Below are positions 14,699 through 23,583 of a stretch of DNA of 33,586 nucleotides, one piece after another. The translations under genes were made by a program, and so were the position numbers. The first letter of the stretch is position 1, and each line of letters opens with the position of its first letter. Source of the stretch: Kofleriaceae bacterium (GTDB lineage: Bacteria > Myxococcota_A > Polyangia > Haliangiales > Haliangiaceae). The DNA is taken from assembly GCA_024762925.1 (NCBI GenBank), contig JANTGM010000060.1:1-33586 (forward strand), in the 5' to 3' direction. Under the pieces are notes generated by a model that was given only the letters and a program-made list of their open reading frames with translations, was not told the origin of the DNA and made no database searches.

Positions 14699-15952
14699 AT
14701 GTTTCGTCTCTCAAGATCTGCTCGCAACTCTCTTCTGGCTGTCGGTGCCGTCTTGGCACTCTTTGTGGCATTCAAGTCGGATGCCGATGGAGGCGCCCCC
14801 GCAGCGCACGTCCCTGCCGCAAAGCGTCGTTCGGTGAGCAAGCCAAAGCCCAAGCCCGAACCACGAAACGACCAGCTCATTGGCGACGTCTCTCTTCAAG
14901 GCCAGCTAGACCTCACCAAGCAGCGTCTGGTCGGCGATCACTACGAGACAAGACTGCCCGATGGTGCGCAAGCTGTGCTCACTCTCGACCCGAGTTGGCA
15001 GAAAGCCGCAGAACGAGTCTTGGGGCAAGCAAAGGCTGTGCAAGCTTCGATTGTCGTCATGAAGCCAGACGGCACACTACTGGCGCTGGCTGGAGGCCGG
15101 TATCAGAACAATTCTCTGCAACCCGATCCAAGCTTGGGGCTATCCACCTGGGCACCTGCAGCTTCCGTCTTCAAGGTCGTGACTGCATCCTCGCTCTTGG
15201 CAAACGGCCTCCCTCCTAAGAAAGAGGTTTGCTATCACGGTGGCGTGCGCTCGGTGGAGCCGAGCAATCTCATCGACATTCCAAAGGCCGATGGCACCTG
15301 CAACTCCCTCGAATACGGTCTAGCCAAGTCACAGAACGCTCTCATGGCCAAGCTGGTGACAAAGTTTCTGAAGCACCCTGAGCTCAAAGCAACCGCAAAG
15401 GCCTTTGGCTTTGGCAAAGCCCCCGAGTTTGCTCTCAGGGCCCAGGCTGCAACACTTGAATTGCCGACCGAATCTTTGGCATTCGCACGGGTTGCTGCAG
15501 GGTTTTGGCAAAGCCGAGTTTCCGCGCTTAGCGGAGCCCTCATCGCCAATACGATTGCCTCTGGTGGTTTGGCGGTCACTCCACGAATTGTTTCTGAGGT
15601 ACGTGAGCCAGGGCGAACCATTCCTGTGGTCGCACCCGAGCCTGAGCGGGTCTTGAAAAAGAGACTCGCCAAGACCGTGGCAAACATGATGGGTGCCACG
15701 GTGCGCTATGGCACGGCGAAGAAGGCATTTCGCGATCGCAGAGGGCGTCCCTACATGAAGGACACATCAATTGCCGGAAAGACCGGGAGCCTAAGCCGAA
15801 CTTCTCCAGACTACTTGGGGTACTCATGGTTTGTGGGCTTTGCCCCAGTTGAAGAGCCCGAAGTTGTGATTGCGGTCCTGCTTGGCAACCCTGCCAAATG
15901 GCATCTCAAGGCCCACACGGCGGCTCGCCTAGTACTCGACTCACACTTCTAG
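14699..15952 (+). CDS. Penicillin-binding transpeptidase-domain protein
   Basis: A 417-aa protein starting with ATG at 14699; the open frame upstream to 14573 has no signal-like sequence. A membrane anchor (about 8-25) is followed by a Pro/Lys-rich linker (41-56) and then the transpeptidase domain. The three penicillin-binding motifs are present: S156-V-F-K, S211-Q-N and K361-T-G, the last in SIAGKTGSLSRT. The usual N-terminal dimerisation domain of class B proteins is missing: only about 90 residues lie between the anchor and the transpeptidase. It acts in the periplasm on peptidoglycan stem peptides; whether it cross-links or is a carboxypeptidase-like enzyme cannot be decided. No rodA/ftsW partner is adjacent. 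Confidence 0.88.
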   Translation: MFRLSRSARNSLLAVGAVLALFVAFKSDADGGAPAAHVPAAKRRSVSKPKPKPEPRNDQLIGDVSLQGQLDLTKQRLVGDHYETRLPDGAQAVLTLDPSWQKAAERVLGQAKAVQASIVVMKPDGTLLALAGGRYQNNSLQPDPSLGLSTWAPAASVFKVVTASSLLANGLPPKKEVCYHGGVRSVEPSNLIDIPKADGTCNSLEYGLAKSQNALMAKLVTKFLKHPELKATAKAFGFGKAPEFALRAQAATLELPTESLAFARVAAGFWQSRVSALSGALIANTIASGGLAVTPRIVSEVREPGRTIPVVAPEPERVLKKRLAKTVANMMGATVRYGTAKKAFRDRRGRPYMKDTSIAGKTGSLSRTSPDYLGYSWFVGFAPVEEPEVVIAVLLGNPAKWHLKAHTAARLVLDSHF

Positions 15953-16109
15953 CGATCGTTTGCCAACAGCCGAAACCAAAGCTGCGCGACTGTGGACGAG
16001 GGGCCGCGCACATGCGCTTCGTCCATTCTTTGGTAGGATGGTGGTCTAGCTTGGCCCGGCCCTTGATTGCGTCAGTTGTTGAAAGAGCCATGGGTGAATA
16101 GAGAGTGTG

Positions 16110-17303
16110 ATGAAGAAACAACTACGAGTAACTCTGCTGTCCGCACTCTGTGCGACAGGATTTGTGACGGCCTCTGCAGGCCCAAGTCTGGCGCAACCCG
16201 CAAAGGATGCCGATGCACATAACACCGCTGGCAAGGAGCTCTTCAAGGAGCGGCGCTACCTTGAAGCCTATCGGCGTTTCAAGCAAGCCGCAGCGCTTAG
16301 CCCCGAAGGTCGCTTCTACTTCAATATCTGCTTCTCACTAAACTACCTTGAGCGCTTTCAGGAGGCCATTGAAGCCTGTGAGCAGGTGGAGCCCAATGGC
16401 GCCGATGCCGCCCTTGTGAAGAAGACGAACGCTGTTCTTCAGGCCCTTCGTGCAAAGGTTCCCGCGCCCGCAGATCCAAACACCGGAGCGCCAACCGATC
16501 CAAACACCGGAACGCCAACCGATCCAAACACCGGAGCGCCAACCGATCCAAACACCGGAGCGCCAACCGATCCAAACACCGGAGTGCCAACCGATCCAAA
16601 CACCGGAGTGCCAACCGATCCGAACACCGGAGTGCCAACCGATCCGAACACTGGAGTGCCACCTAACACAGGTCCCGCCACGGTTCCCGGACTCGATCCG
16701 TTTGCGCCGAAGCAGCCCACAGGCGAGTACGCCTGGGCCCTCGGCATTACTGCAAGCCCAATCGTGAACTTTGGACTCGGTGACAACGGAGACATCGCGG
16801 CCTACGCTGGTGGGGGCTTTGGTGTGAACATCTTCGCCAACTTCATGTACAAAGCCGAGCAACAGATCGGCCTACAAGGGTACGTGGGGTTCGCGAACGT
16901 GCCGCCCGAGAACGACGCGCTTGGCATCGTGGATCCGCTTAGCATCCTCGATCTTGGCGGTGCGGTCTACAAACACATTTCGATCAACGACAAAATCGAC
17001 ATCAGTCCTCTTGTTGGTGTTCACGTGAGTCTGATGCAGCCTGAGGCCAGCCTCGACGAAGGTCTGCTGGCAGTGGGATTGCGGCTCCAACCTTCGATCG
17101 ACTACCACTTGGGAGCCAAGAAAGAGCACGTCATCAGTTTCGCCCCAGCGCTCAATCTCTACAGTGCAGCGTCTAGCAGCTCTGCGCTCTTCGCCGAAGA
17201 CTATGGGTTGGATACAGGCGGAGCGACCTTTGAAATCGGATTTGGCTACCAGTATCGATTTACCACACCATTCGGCTCAGGTCCGCTCTTCACCCTCGAG
17301 TAG
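16110..17303 (+). CDS. Secreted TPR protein with TDPNTG-repeat linker and C-terminal beta domain
   Basis: A 397-aa protein; the ATG at 16110 is chosen over the GTG immediately before it. A signal peptide ends at about SLAQPA (residues 1-30). A short TPR-like region (about 38-110) resembles the N-terminal domain of many myxobacterial periplasmic proteins (ELFKERRYLEAYRRFKQA). The linker of eight 8-residue units (D-P-N-T-G-A/V/T-P-T) follows, encoded by 24-bp DNA repeats. The C-terminal 190 residues are rich in Gly and alternating hydrophobics (YAWALGITASPIVNFGLG, FEIGFGYQYRFTTP) and look like a beta-barrel or a beta-sandwich. Likely a periplasmic or outer-membrane protein; the linker may span peptidoglycan. 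Function unknown. It follows the penicillin-binding gene by 157 bases. Confidence 0.82.
   Translation: MKKQLRVTLLSALCATGFVTASAGPSLAQPAKDADAHNTAGKELFKERRYLEAYRRFKQAAALSPEGRFYFNICFSLNYLERFQEAIEACEQVEPNGADAALVKKTNAVLQALRAKVPAPADPNTGAPTDPNTGTPTDPNTGAPTDPNTGAPTDPNTGVPTDPNTGVPTDPNTGVPTDPNTGVPPNTGPATVPGLDPFAPKQPTGEYAWALGITASPIVNFGLGDNGDIAAYAGGGFGVNIFANFMYKAEQQIGLQGYVGFANVPPENDALGIVDPLSILDLGGAVYKHISINDKIDISPLVGVHVSLMQPEASLDEGLLAVGLRLQPSIDYHLGAKKEHVISFAPALNLYSAASSSSALFAEDYGLDTGGATFEIGFGYQYRFTTPFGSGPLFTLE
16473..16664 (+). repeat. Eight-copy 24-bp coding repeat
   Basis: Eight 24-bp units of the type GATCCAAACACCGGAG, ending in a variable NCGCCAACC-like tail, run in frame and encode DPNTG(A/T/V)PT. Units 1-4 carry mostly Ala, with Thr in unit 2; units 5-8 carry Val, and the last two or three have synonymous changes (CCG for CCA, ACT for ACC). 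The pattern indicates recent duplication with some drift. Confidence 0.95.
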
Positions 17304-17321
17304 CAACCAGGCGCGCGAGCA

Positions 17322-17336
17322 CCGAGAACGTCTCGG
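17322..17336. terminator. Weak hairpin between convergent genes
   Basis: Six-base arms CCGAGA and TCTCGG with a 3-base loop, in the 81-base gap between the stops at 17303 (plus) and 17385 (minus). No strong T-run follows on either strand, so terminator function is uncertain. Confidence 0.35.
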
Positions 17337-17384
17337 CTGCGTCGGTAGTTTACCTAGGTGGGGTATTCGCCCTGCCCGGAGCCG

Positions 17385-18305
17385 CTATCGGTCTGGAGAG
17401 ACGACTTTGGGGGCCGGCGTCTCGCGCGCCATGCGCTCATTCTGTCGCGCCGCCCGCAGGATTTGTGCAGCCTTACGTCTCGCCATTTGCGCGAAACGGT
17501 GGTTTGGGTGCTTTGTTGCGAACTTTAGGAAGGCTTGGCGTGCCTCGGGAAGACTGCCCGCCTTCACCAGCGTATTTGCCAAGTGCAGGCGCGCATCGTC
17601 GATCCCCGCCTGATCCACCCTGCCCTCAATTGCCTTCTCAAGCTGCTCAATGGCCTCAGGCTGGGACCCTTGGCTCGAGAGCGAGATGCCAAGGTAGTAG
17701 CGCATCTCGGCCATTCGATGGCCCTCCTCGGCATAAGCGAGTCCCCGGCGCAGTTCCGCGGTCGCCGCCTCAAAGTCGTTGCGACGAAATGCCTCCACAC
17801 CAGCAAGAAACCCCGCCTCGACCATTTCAGCCCGAGCATTCTTGAGACCATCGACAAAGACCTCTCGCTCCGTCTCCGACAGCTCGAGCTCTTCCAGAGC
17901 GTCGTACCCCGCAATGACCTCGCTGCTGCGACCTTCGCGAATCAGGCGATAGTACTCCGCAGCAGCCCGAGCAGAGCGCTTGCGGTCGACCTGAGAGTCC
18001 TGCAAATCCCGAGCGCGAGCCCGGGCTTCCTGTGCTGATTCCAACGCCTCATCTCGCGTCTTGGTAAGTGCTGCAGACCGGCTCTGATAGAGAACGTAGA
18101 ACGCCCCACCGAGAAGCACGGTGAAAAGCACATAGGCCACGAAGGAATTGAGTTGCTGGGCTCGATTTCGGCTCTTCGTTCGTTGCGCCAGAACCTCCAT
18201 TGCTCGAGCAATGTGGGAGCTCGCCTCCAGAGTCTTGTCGATGGCCTCCGTGTGGTCCTCGACGACTTCTCTTAACTCTTTGATTTCTCGCTGCATTTCA
18301 TCCAT
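17385..18305 (-). CDS. Membrane-anchored coiled-coil/TPR protein
   Basis: A 306-aa protein starting with ATG at 18305, where family-like sequence begins; the open frame continues upstream to 18434 without support. An acidic helical N-terminus (1-45) is followed by one transmembrane segment (about 54-73), a charged coiled coil (75-115), and helical TPR-like repeats up to about 290, including MRYYLGISLSSQGSQPEAIEQLEKA and ARLHLANTLVKAGSLPEARQAF, similar to the YbgF/CpoB type. The repeat side is probably periplasmic by the arrangement, but the orientation is not certain. Neighbours on both sides are in the opposite orientation, so it is probably a single-gene transcript. Function unknown. Confidence 0.75.
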   Translation of the reverse strand: MDEMQREIKELREVVEDHTEAIDKTLEASSHIARAMEVLAQRTKSRNRAQQLNSFVAYVLFTVLLGGAFYVLYQSRSAALTKTRDEALESAQEARARARDLQDSQVDRKRSARAAAEYYRLIREGRSSEVIAGYDALEELELSETEREVFVDGLKNARAEMVEAGFLAGVEAFRRNDFEAATAELRRGLAYAEEGHRMAEMRYYLGISLSSQGSQPEAIEQLEKAIEGRVDQAGIDDARLHLANTLVKAGSLPEARQAFLKFATKHPNHRFAQMARRKAAQILRAARQNERMARETPAPKVVSPDR

Positions 18306-18556
18306 GCCCCAGGATTCCTGAAGGTCGCTAATTATCTCGAAGCGCGCCTTGGTGCAAGCGAATCTAGAGGTCTGGTGATTTTCCACGAGCCACCCGCCCA
18401 ACCGGTGGTGGTGCTTCGATGAGCGCTTAGGCAAGAGATCCCACCACTAGTCGGATGAGAATGACGTCCCTGCCTTGTTCGGCGCCACGGCCGACTGTTA
18501 CCCTTGAGCCGCTCTCGCTCCACCCTGAGATTGGATAGTTAGGTAGCAATCAAACC

Positions 18557-20020
18557 ATGACTCTGCTCTACGATTGGCTAAAAACCACGGCCAAAAAACG
18601 CGGCAATGCAAAAGCCGTGGTCTATCGCGACAACTATCTTTCTTGGAGGGGCCTTTTGCACCGGGTTGACCGGCGTGCCCAAGAATTCAAGAGCATGTCG
18701 ATTTCCGAGGGTGCTTGGGTTGGGCTCATGCTCGGCAACGTCCCCGATTTCGTGATTTTGGCCCTGGCGTTGAGCAAACTTGGTGTGACCGTGGTTCCGA
18801 TCGATCCCACAACGGGAACTCGGGAGCTCGAACTCATCATGCAAGCTGCACCACTTCGCGCACTTGTTACGCGACCACGGGGTTCCGATGCCACGACAGG
18901 CAAGGACGACGAAGAGAACGAGGAGGAAGTACCCGAAATTCGACGACGCCTGCAAGGCACCCTGCTCACGTGCAGCGTCTTCAAGCGCCCCAACCCCGAC
19001 CTCGCCGCCAAGCCGCTTTGCGTGATCTTCACAGCAGACTCTCATGGCGATCCCAAGGGGGTTCTACGCACCCGCGAGAACTACGAGCACATGGCTCAGA
19101 ACCTAGTCGACTCGCTTGGCATCGTACAAGAGTCTCGCATCCTGGTCGCAGTCCCTCTCTTTCACGCATATGGCTTCGATCTGGGTCTCCTGCCGACCCT
19201 TGTGTCAGGGGCGACGATGTTCCTCGAAGAGGAGATTTCAGCGCGTCGTGTTGCCAAGCTGATTCGTGACCACACCATCGACATCATGCCGGGCACTCCG
19301 CTCATGTATGGAGAACTCACCAAGCTTCCAACCGCCAAGCCAGTCAAGGCCGAGAACCCGCGCTTTCTCTGTGGTGGTTCGCCCCTTGAGCCCGAGGTCG
19401 CGGAGGCGATGCTGCAGCACTACGAAATTCGCCTCATGTCCTGTTATCACAGCACAGAAACCGGCGTTGTCTCGATTGATCTTCCGGGGAAGAATCCTGC
19501 CACGGTAGGAAAAGTTCTGGAGGGAAGCGAAGTGCGCTTCACCAAGGTCAAGGGCAGTAAGTCTCGTTCGACCAAAGCTGGAGCAATCTGGGTGCGAAGT
19601 CCCGGACTCAGCCCTCTGAGCATTGGCCCATTTCAAGAAATCGATGCAGAGGCCCACAAGGCCGACCTTCTGGCTATTGGCGCAACAGACGACGAAGGCT
19701 GGTACCACACTGGCGACATCGGCAAACTCGACCGCAGCTCTCGCCTAAGTCTTGAAGGCCGCGAAGACGACATTGTCAAGATTGAAGGCAAGCGCGTCGC
19801 TCTTGGCGAAGTCGAAGGTTGCTTGGAGTCATTTCCCGCCATCCGCGCGGCTCAAGCACGCCTGCTTAGCGATCCATATACCGGATCAATCGTCGTTGCT
19901 CGGGTGGTGGTCATCGACCCAGAAGAAGAGATCGAACCAGAAGAGATTATCGATCACTGTGCACGGAATCTCGCGCCGTACAAAGTTCCTCGCCGGGTCG
20001 AGTTCTGCGAAAAACTCTGA
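18557..20020 (+). CDS. AMP-forming acyl-CoA synthetase/ligase, lacking the A10 motif
   Basis: A 487-aa adenylate-forming enzyme. Core motifs: A3 FTADSHGDPKGV at 158-169, a variant of the usual TSGSTGxPKG; A4 FHAYGFD at 202-208; A5 HSTETG at 298-303; A7 YHTGD at 383-387; the hinge GREDDIVKIEGKR from 401; GEVE at 417-420. The C-terminal part reaches APYKVPRRVEF and stops at once. Known: the family continues into A10, P-x4-GK, whose Lys catalyses adenylation; that segment is missing in this frame. An out-of-frame stretch after the stop (20026-20040) reads LKTAS, similar to the usual PKTASGK, but lacks GK. So it is either truncated or a divergent ligase. Substrate unknown; a fatty or other carboxylic acid is likely. 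Confidence 0.85.
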   Translation: MTLLYDWLKTTAKKRGNAKAVVYRDNYLSWRGLLHRVDRRAQEFKSMSISEGAWVGLMLGNVPDFVILALALSKLGVTVVPIDPTTGTRELELIMQAAPLRALVTRPRGSDATTGKDDEENEEEVPEIRRRLQGTLLTCSVFKRPNPDLAAKPLCVIFTADSHGDPKGVLRTRENYEHMAQNLVDSLGIVQESRILVAVPLFHAYGFDLGLLPTLVSGATMFLEEEISARRVAKLIRDHTIDIMPGTPLMYGELTKLPTAKPVKAENPRFLCGGSPLEPEVAEAMLQHYEIRLMSCYHSTETGVVSIDLPGKNPATVGKVLEGSEVRFTKVKGSKSRSTKAGAIWVRSPGLSPLSIGPFQEIDAEAHKADLLAIGATDDEGWYHTGDIGKLDRSSRLSLEGREDDIVKIEGKRVALGEVEGCLESFPAIRAAQARLLSDPYTGSIVVARVVVIDPEEEIEPEEIIDHCARNLAPYKVPRRVEFCEKL

Positions 20021-20058
20021 GTTCGCTGAAGACAGCCAGCAACCCCCAGCCAGCAAAC

Positions 20059-20077
20059 CGGCCGAAGCCCTCGGCCG
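20059..20077. terminator. Hairpin in convergent gap
   Basis: Perfect 7-base arms CGGCCGA (20059-20065) and TCGGCCG (20071-20077) around a 5-base loop lie in the 62-base gap between the ligase stop and the lipoprotein stop at 20083. A bidirectional terminator is plausible; T-runs are short. Confidence 0.45.
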
Positions 20078-20082
20078 AATCG

Positions 20083-20421
20083 CTACGGCAGCCGCTTAGC
20101 CAACTCGACTCGCACCGTGTGTCGAGTGCCCGCACCAACGCTTAGCTCGTAGTACATTGAGTGATAGTCGTCATGGCGAACCTCGATGCGGTGGTCCCCA
20201 GCGCGAAGGCGAAACGCCCCGCTCAGCTCCCTCACCTCTCGGAAGTACCGACCATCGACCCAAACCTCCGCATCGGCAACGTCGCACTGCAGAGAAACAA
20301 TCCCGCGGGCCTCCTGCTTCACAGTTGGCGTGCCGCCTCCACAAGCGCTCACAAAGGGCGCTAGGATAAGAGCCCCCACGACCACACCAAAGTGAGAAAA
20401 CTTGAGCATCGGGCTAGCCAT
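20083..20421 (-). CDS. PEGA-domain lipoprotein
   Basis: A 112-aa protein. The signal ends at the lipobox VSAC (Cys27 if counted from ATG 20421), then a Gly-rich start. The mature part contains ADAEVWVDGRYFREV and LRAGDHRIEVRHDDY, the pattern of a PEGA-like beta domain, which is common in surface lipoproteins. The ATG at 20421 overlaps the upstream gene by 8 bases; ATG 20409 is a shorter alternative. It is the last gene of the string starting with guaA. It probably sits on the outer-membrane inner leaflet; function unknown. Confidence 0.8.
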   Translation of the reverse strand: MASPMLKFSHFGVVVGALILAPFVSACGGGTPTVKQEARGIVSLQCDVADAEVWVDGRYFREVRELSGAFRLRAGDHRIEVRHDDYHSMYYELSVGAGTRHTVRVELAKRLP

Positions 20422-21280
20422 TGGTGACTGGGGGAAGAATCGGCGAGGATTTCATAATAACTCGTACGGCCAAAGAGGAGCCCGACAACTGAACCGACAA
20501 GCTACCGTTGTGAATGCGAGCGCGACGAAGACTGTCAACGACCTGTGCAGCGCCCTGTCGACTTTCGAGCGACAACACGACGCGCCCTGGGCCAATCTCC
20601 AGCGCGTGAAGCGCAGTGACCCCTCGAGTTGCAGCAAGACTGCGAAGAATACTAGCAACCGAACGCCAGCTCTCAGCTCCGCGAATCGATAGCGAGAGGT
20701 GCCCTTGTGACTTGCTTGGGGCAGGCCAGTGCAGCATAAGCTTGGCTTCGAGACCTCGTGTTGCTTTCGCAACGGCCTTGGAACTCGCAACCGATCGGGC
20801 GAGCTGGGCTTCGGCCCCATAGGCTGCCGCTTTTGCTTTGCTCTCGAAGATCGCCTGTCCGGAAGCAACATCGATCACGCGAACTCGCACTTGGACGCGC
20901 TCGCCAACAAATGATGTCGCACGCAAGCGACCATCACTCGCTGCCGATACGCCAACGACAATTGCCACGCTGGCACCAACTCCTCGAGCGATAGCGCTCG
21001 CTGCCGCATCGTCTAGCGGCAAGCCTTTCGGTGCGCTTGTGCTGGTGGGGATTGCGACATCTTTTGCTGACAGCATCGAGATGCCCGATGAGGCAAATGG
21101 GGCCTGCACCAATCGAGAGAGTGGACCTTGCTCTTGGGCGTCTCGACCAAAGGTCACAACGGTTCCCGAATCACTCTTGGCCGCCAGGAGCAGGACCGCT
21201 TTCGCCGACTGAGCCCGGGCGGTTGTCGCGACCAGGACCGTGGGCAGCACAAGAGCCAAAAGTACGAAAACACGCCTCAT
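20414..21280 (-). CDS. Secreted TolB/FlgT-like envelope protein
   Basis: A 288-aa protein with a clear signal peptide (about 1-23, ending TTARAQS). Residues about 25-175 resemble the nucleotide-binding-like fold of TolB N-terminal/FlgT middle domains: start of strands AVLLLAAKSD, SSGISMLSAKDV, AIARGVGASVAIVVGVSAA, VRVRVIDVASGQAIFES. The rest (190-280) contains another alpha/beta unit with LSLSIRGAES and VTALHALEIGPGRVVLSLES. This is a resemblance, not a proven match. It starts by ATGA overlap with the LPP20-like gene, so they are translationally coupled. FlgO/FlgP/FlgT proteins form flagellar outer rings in Vibrio, but other systems use the same folds; no flagellar gene is in the window. Confidence 0.7.
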   Translation of the reverse strand: MRRVFVLLALVLPTVLVATTARAQSAKAVLLLAAKSDSGTVVTFGRDAQEQGPLSRLVQAPFASSGISMLSAKDVAIPTSTSAPKGLPLDDAAASAIARGVGASVAIVVGVSAASDGRLRATSFVGERVQVRVRVIDVASGQAIFESKAKAAAYGAEAQLARSVASSKAVAKATRGLEAKLMLHWPAPSKSQGHLSLSIRGAESWRSVASILRSLAATRGVTALHALEIGPGRVVLSLESRQGAAQVVDSLRRARIHNGSLSVQLSGSSLAVRVIMKSSPILPPVTNG

Positions 21281-21954
21281 TGAGACTGTGAGTACAACAC
21301 TACGACAAGCGGTACGCCAGAAGTGTCTGCCTTGAAACCATCTTTGAGACGGAGAACGCCCAGCTTCGCGCTCTTTGCGCGTACTGCATGGACAGCGTTT
21401 CCAAGCAGGGCACGTGCGCTTGTCTCATCGCGAAAAAACAGCACTGGGCCATGATACACAGCCCCCTCAACCTCGACGCCAACTCCGATGGTGGGAGCAA
21501 TCTTCAGGGAGCGAGCGTCCACCAAGATCGGCGTGGCCTGCGCAGCCTTTGCGGGCCGATCTGCTCCAACGTGCAAGGTGCGCAAGCGATCGATGGGAAG
21601 AGCCATCGTGACAACAACCGAACCATCGCTCCCCTGGTCGGTCTTGAGGGGAATGAGACCAATTTCTGCACTCACAAGAGTTTCGCCAAGAGAGGCTCCA
21701 GCGGTTTTCCCAGAGGCCATTGGCAGGGACGAGGCTGCCTTCCTTAGCAAAGCACTACATCGCTTGATGGCAATCCGCTCGGCCTTGACTCGGGCAAGCT
21801 GAGTCGTTGGTGAGCGCAGGTCGGCTGGAGCGGCTGCTGTTGCGACAAGCAGCCCTCGCTCCCAATCAACTTGAGGTCTTGCGCTCGCCGTAGAGGCTCC
21901 CATGCAGAGCGCTATCAGAATACTTCCAACAACGCGAAAGAGTGCTACTCCCAC
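21277..21954 (-). CDS. LPP20/FlgP-like secreted protein
   Basis: A 225-aa protein. The GTG at 21954 overlaps the end of guaA by 10 bases and gives a good signal peptide ([18 protein letters not shown], cleavage near STASARP). Residues about 45-120 resemble the LPP20 domain: [21 protein letters not shown], then [15 protein letters not shown]. Residues 140-175 read [20 protein letters not shown], with VYHGP, a block seen in FlgP/LPP20-type proteins. Its mature N-terminus has no lipobox cysteine. Its stop overlaps the next start as ATGA. Likely periplasmic or outer-membrane-associated; its function here is unknown. Confidence 0.7.
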   Translation of the reverse strand: MGVALFRVVGSILIALCMGASTASARPQVDWERGLLVATAAAPADLRSPTTQLARVKAERIAIKRCSALLRKAASSLPMASGKTAGASLGETLVSAEIGLIPLKTDQGSDGSVVVTMALPIDRLRTLHVGADRPAKAAQATPILVDARSLKIAPTIGVGVEVEGAVYHGPVLFFRDETSARALLGNAVHAVRAKSAKLGVLRLKDGFKADTSGVPLVVVLYSQSQ

Positions 21955-23495
21955 TCAATTGTCCCGGGAGGTTTTGACGTGATGTCGTAGACAACGCGAT
22001 TGATTCCCCGCACCTCATTAATGACGCGCGTTGAGATCTTGCTGAGAAGCTCGTAGGGCAAGTGCACCCAGTCCGCGGTCATGCCGTCGACGGAGTGCAC
22101 TGCACGGATCGCAAAGACCTCAGCATACGTGCGCTGATCGCCCATCACGCCAACCGTCTTCACGGGGAGCAGGACGCCAAAACTCTGCCAGATGTCGTCG
22201 TAAAGCCCTGCAGCCCGAATCTCGTCGTCGACGATCTTGTCGGCTTCGCGGAGCGTGTCGAGACGGGTGCGGTGCAAATCGCCCAGACATCGTACCGCCA
22301 ACCCTGGCCCAGGGAATGGTTGTCGCTTGACCATCTCTTCGGGCACGCCGAGCTCGCGACCGAGAATGCGAACCTCGTCTTTGAACAGCTCCCGCAACGG
22401 CTCAACGAGCTCAAGGTCCATGTCCTCAGGCAAGCCGCCGACATTGTGGTGGGACTTGATGACCGCCGACGGGCCTTTAAACGACACCGACTCAATCACA
22501 TCGGGATACAGCGTGCCCTGGGCAAGCCACTTCGCATTCTCGATGCTTCCCGATTCTTCCTCGAAGATCCGAATGAACTCGACGCCGATGATCTTGCGCT
22601 TGCGTTCGGGATCCGTCTCGCCGTGGAGCTTTTCCAAGAAACGGTCTGCGGCATCAATTACGCGAAGGTCGACATGAAAGTGGTCGCGAAATACTGCCTC
22701 GACGTACTCGCGCTCGCCTGCGCGCAGCAGTCCGTTGTCGACAAAGATGCAGGTGAGCCTATCGCCAATAGCCTTGTGAAGAAGAGATGCCAGCACTGAC
22801 GAATCCACTCCTCCAGAGAGGCCGCAGATAATGCGCCCTTCGTCGCCGACCTGCGCTCGCACCGTCCCAACTGCTTCATCGACAAACGATGCCATTGACC
22901 ACGTTGGTTCGAGTTTCGCAATTCGGAAGAGAAAGTTTGCCACCACCTCAGATCCTCGGGGGGTGTGCGCAACCTCCGGATGAAACTGTACACAGTAGAT
23001 TTGGCGCCGCTCACAAGCAAAGGCTGCTGCGGGAGAATTCTGAGACTTGCCGACCAGATGAAAGCCATCTGGCAAAGTGTGAACTCGATCGCCGTGGGAC
23101 ATCCAAACTTCGAAACCTTCACCAGCCTCAAATCCTTCAAAGAGATCCACCGACTTAAGTGGCGCCAGCTCGGCTCGCCCATACTCGTGCTTTTCGCTGT
23201 ACTCCACTTTGCCACCCAAGAGTTTGGCGGTGAGCTGCGCCCCATAGCAGATGCCGAGTACCGGTACGCCAAGCTCGTAGATCTCGGCGGAGATGGTTGG
23301 TGCGCCCTCTTCGATGCACGAGGATGGGCCACCTGAAAGCACGATGGCAGCGGGAGCCAACTCGCGGATGCGCTCCATTCCAATGTTGTAAGGATGAATT
23401 TCGGAATACACCGATTGCTCGCGTATGCGGCGGGCTATGAGCTGGGTGTACTGTGAGCCGAAGTCGAGAATGAGGACCGTCTGGCGACTGGACAT
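21945..23495 (-). CDS. guaA: GMP synthase (glutamine-hydrolysing)
   Basis: A 516-aa, full-length GuaA, converting XMP to GMP with ATP and glutamine. The N-terminal class I glutaminase has its nucleophile in GICYGAQL (C83) and the His/Glu in FHPE (H172, E174). The ATP pyrophosphatase domain has its P-loop SGGVDSS at 227-233. The C-terminal dimerisation domain includes [25 protein letters not shown] and the terminal [13 protein letters not shown]. All key residues are present. The gene leads a string of three overlapping envelope genes. It is divergent from the antiporter gene across 88 bases. Confidence 0.98.
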   Translation of the reverse strand: MSSRQTVLILDFGSQYTQLIARRIREQSVYSEIHPYNIGMERIRELAPAAIVLSGGPSSCIEEGAPTISAEIYELGVPVLGICYGAQLTAKLLGGKVEYSEKHEYGRAELAPLKSVDLFEGFEAGEGFEVWMSHGDRVHTLPDGFHLVGKSQNSPAAAFACERRQIYCVQFHPEVAHTPRGSEVVANFLFRIAKLEPTWSMASFVDEAVGTVRAQVGDEGRIICGLSGGVDSSVLASLLHKAIGDRLTCIFVDNGLLRAGEREYVEAVFRDHFHVDLRVIDAADRFLEKLHGETDPERKRKIIGVEFIRIFEEESGSIENAKWLAQGTLYPDVIESVSFKGPSAVIKSHHNVGGLPEDMDLELVEPLRELFKDEVRILGRELGVPEEMVKRQPFPGPGLAVRCLGDLHRTRLDTLREADKIVDDEIRAAGLYDDIWQSFGVLLPVKTVGVMGDQRTYAEVFAIRAVHSVDGMTADWVHLPYELLSKISTRVINEVRGINRVVYDITSKPPGTIEWE

Positions 23496-23583
23496 TGCGA
23501 GGCGACCTTAACAAAGCGAAGAGGCCTCGTCCCTGCTCCCGCGCGTTGTCTGCAGCGGCAATTGCCTCTATGGTGCCCAGGTC

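Noticed and set aside
16473-16664. Possible CRISPR-like array
   Set aside because: The units are contiguous with no spacers, lie in frame in a coding gene and encode a peptide repeat.
22062-22799. 245-codon plus-strand ORF inside guaA
   Set aside because: Antisense to a full-length, motif-complete guaA; no start context or family features.
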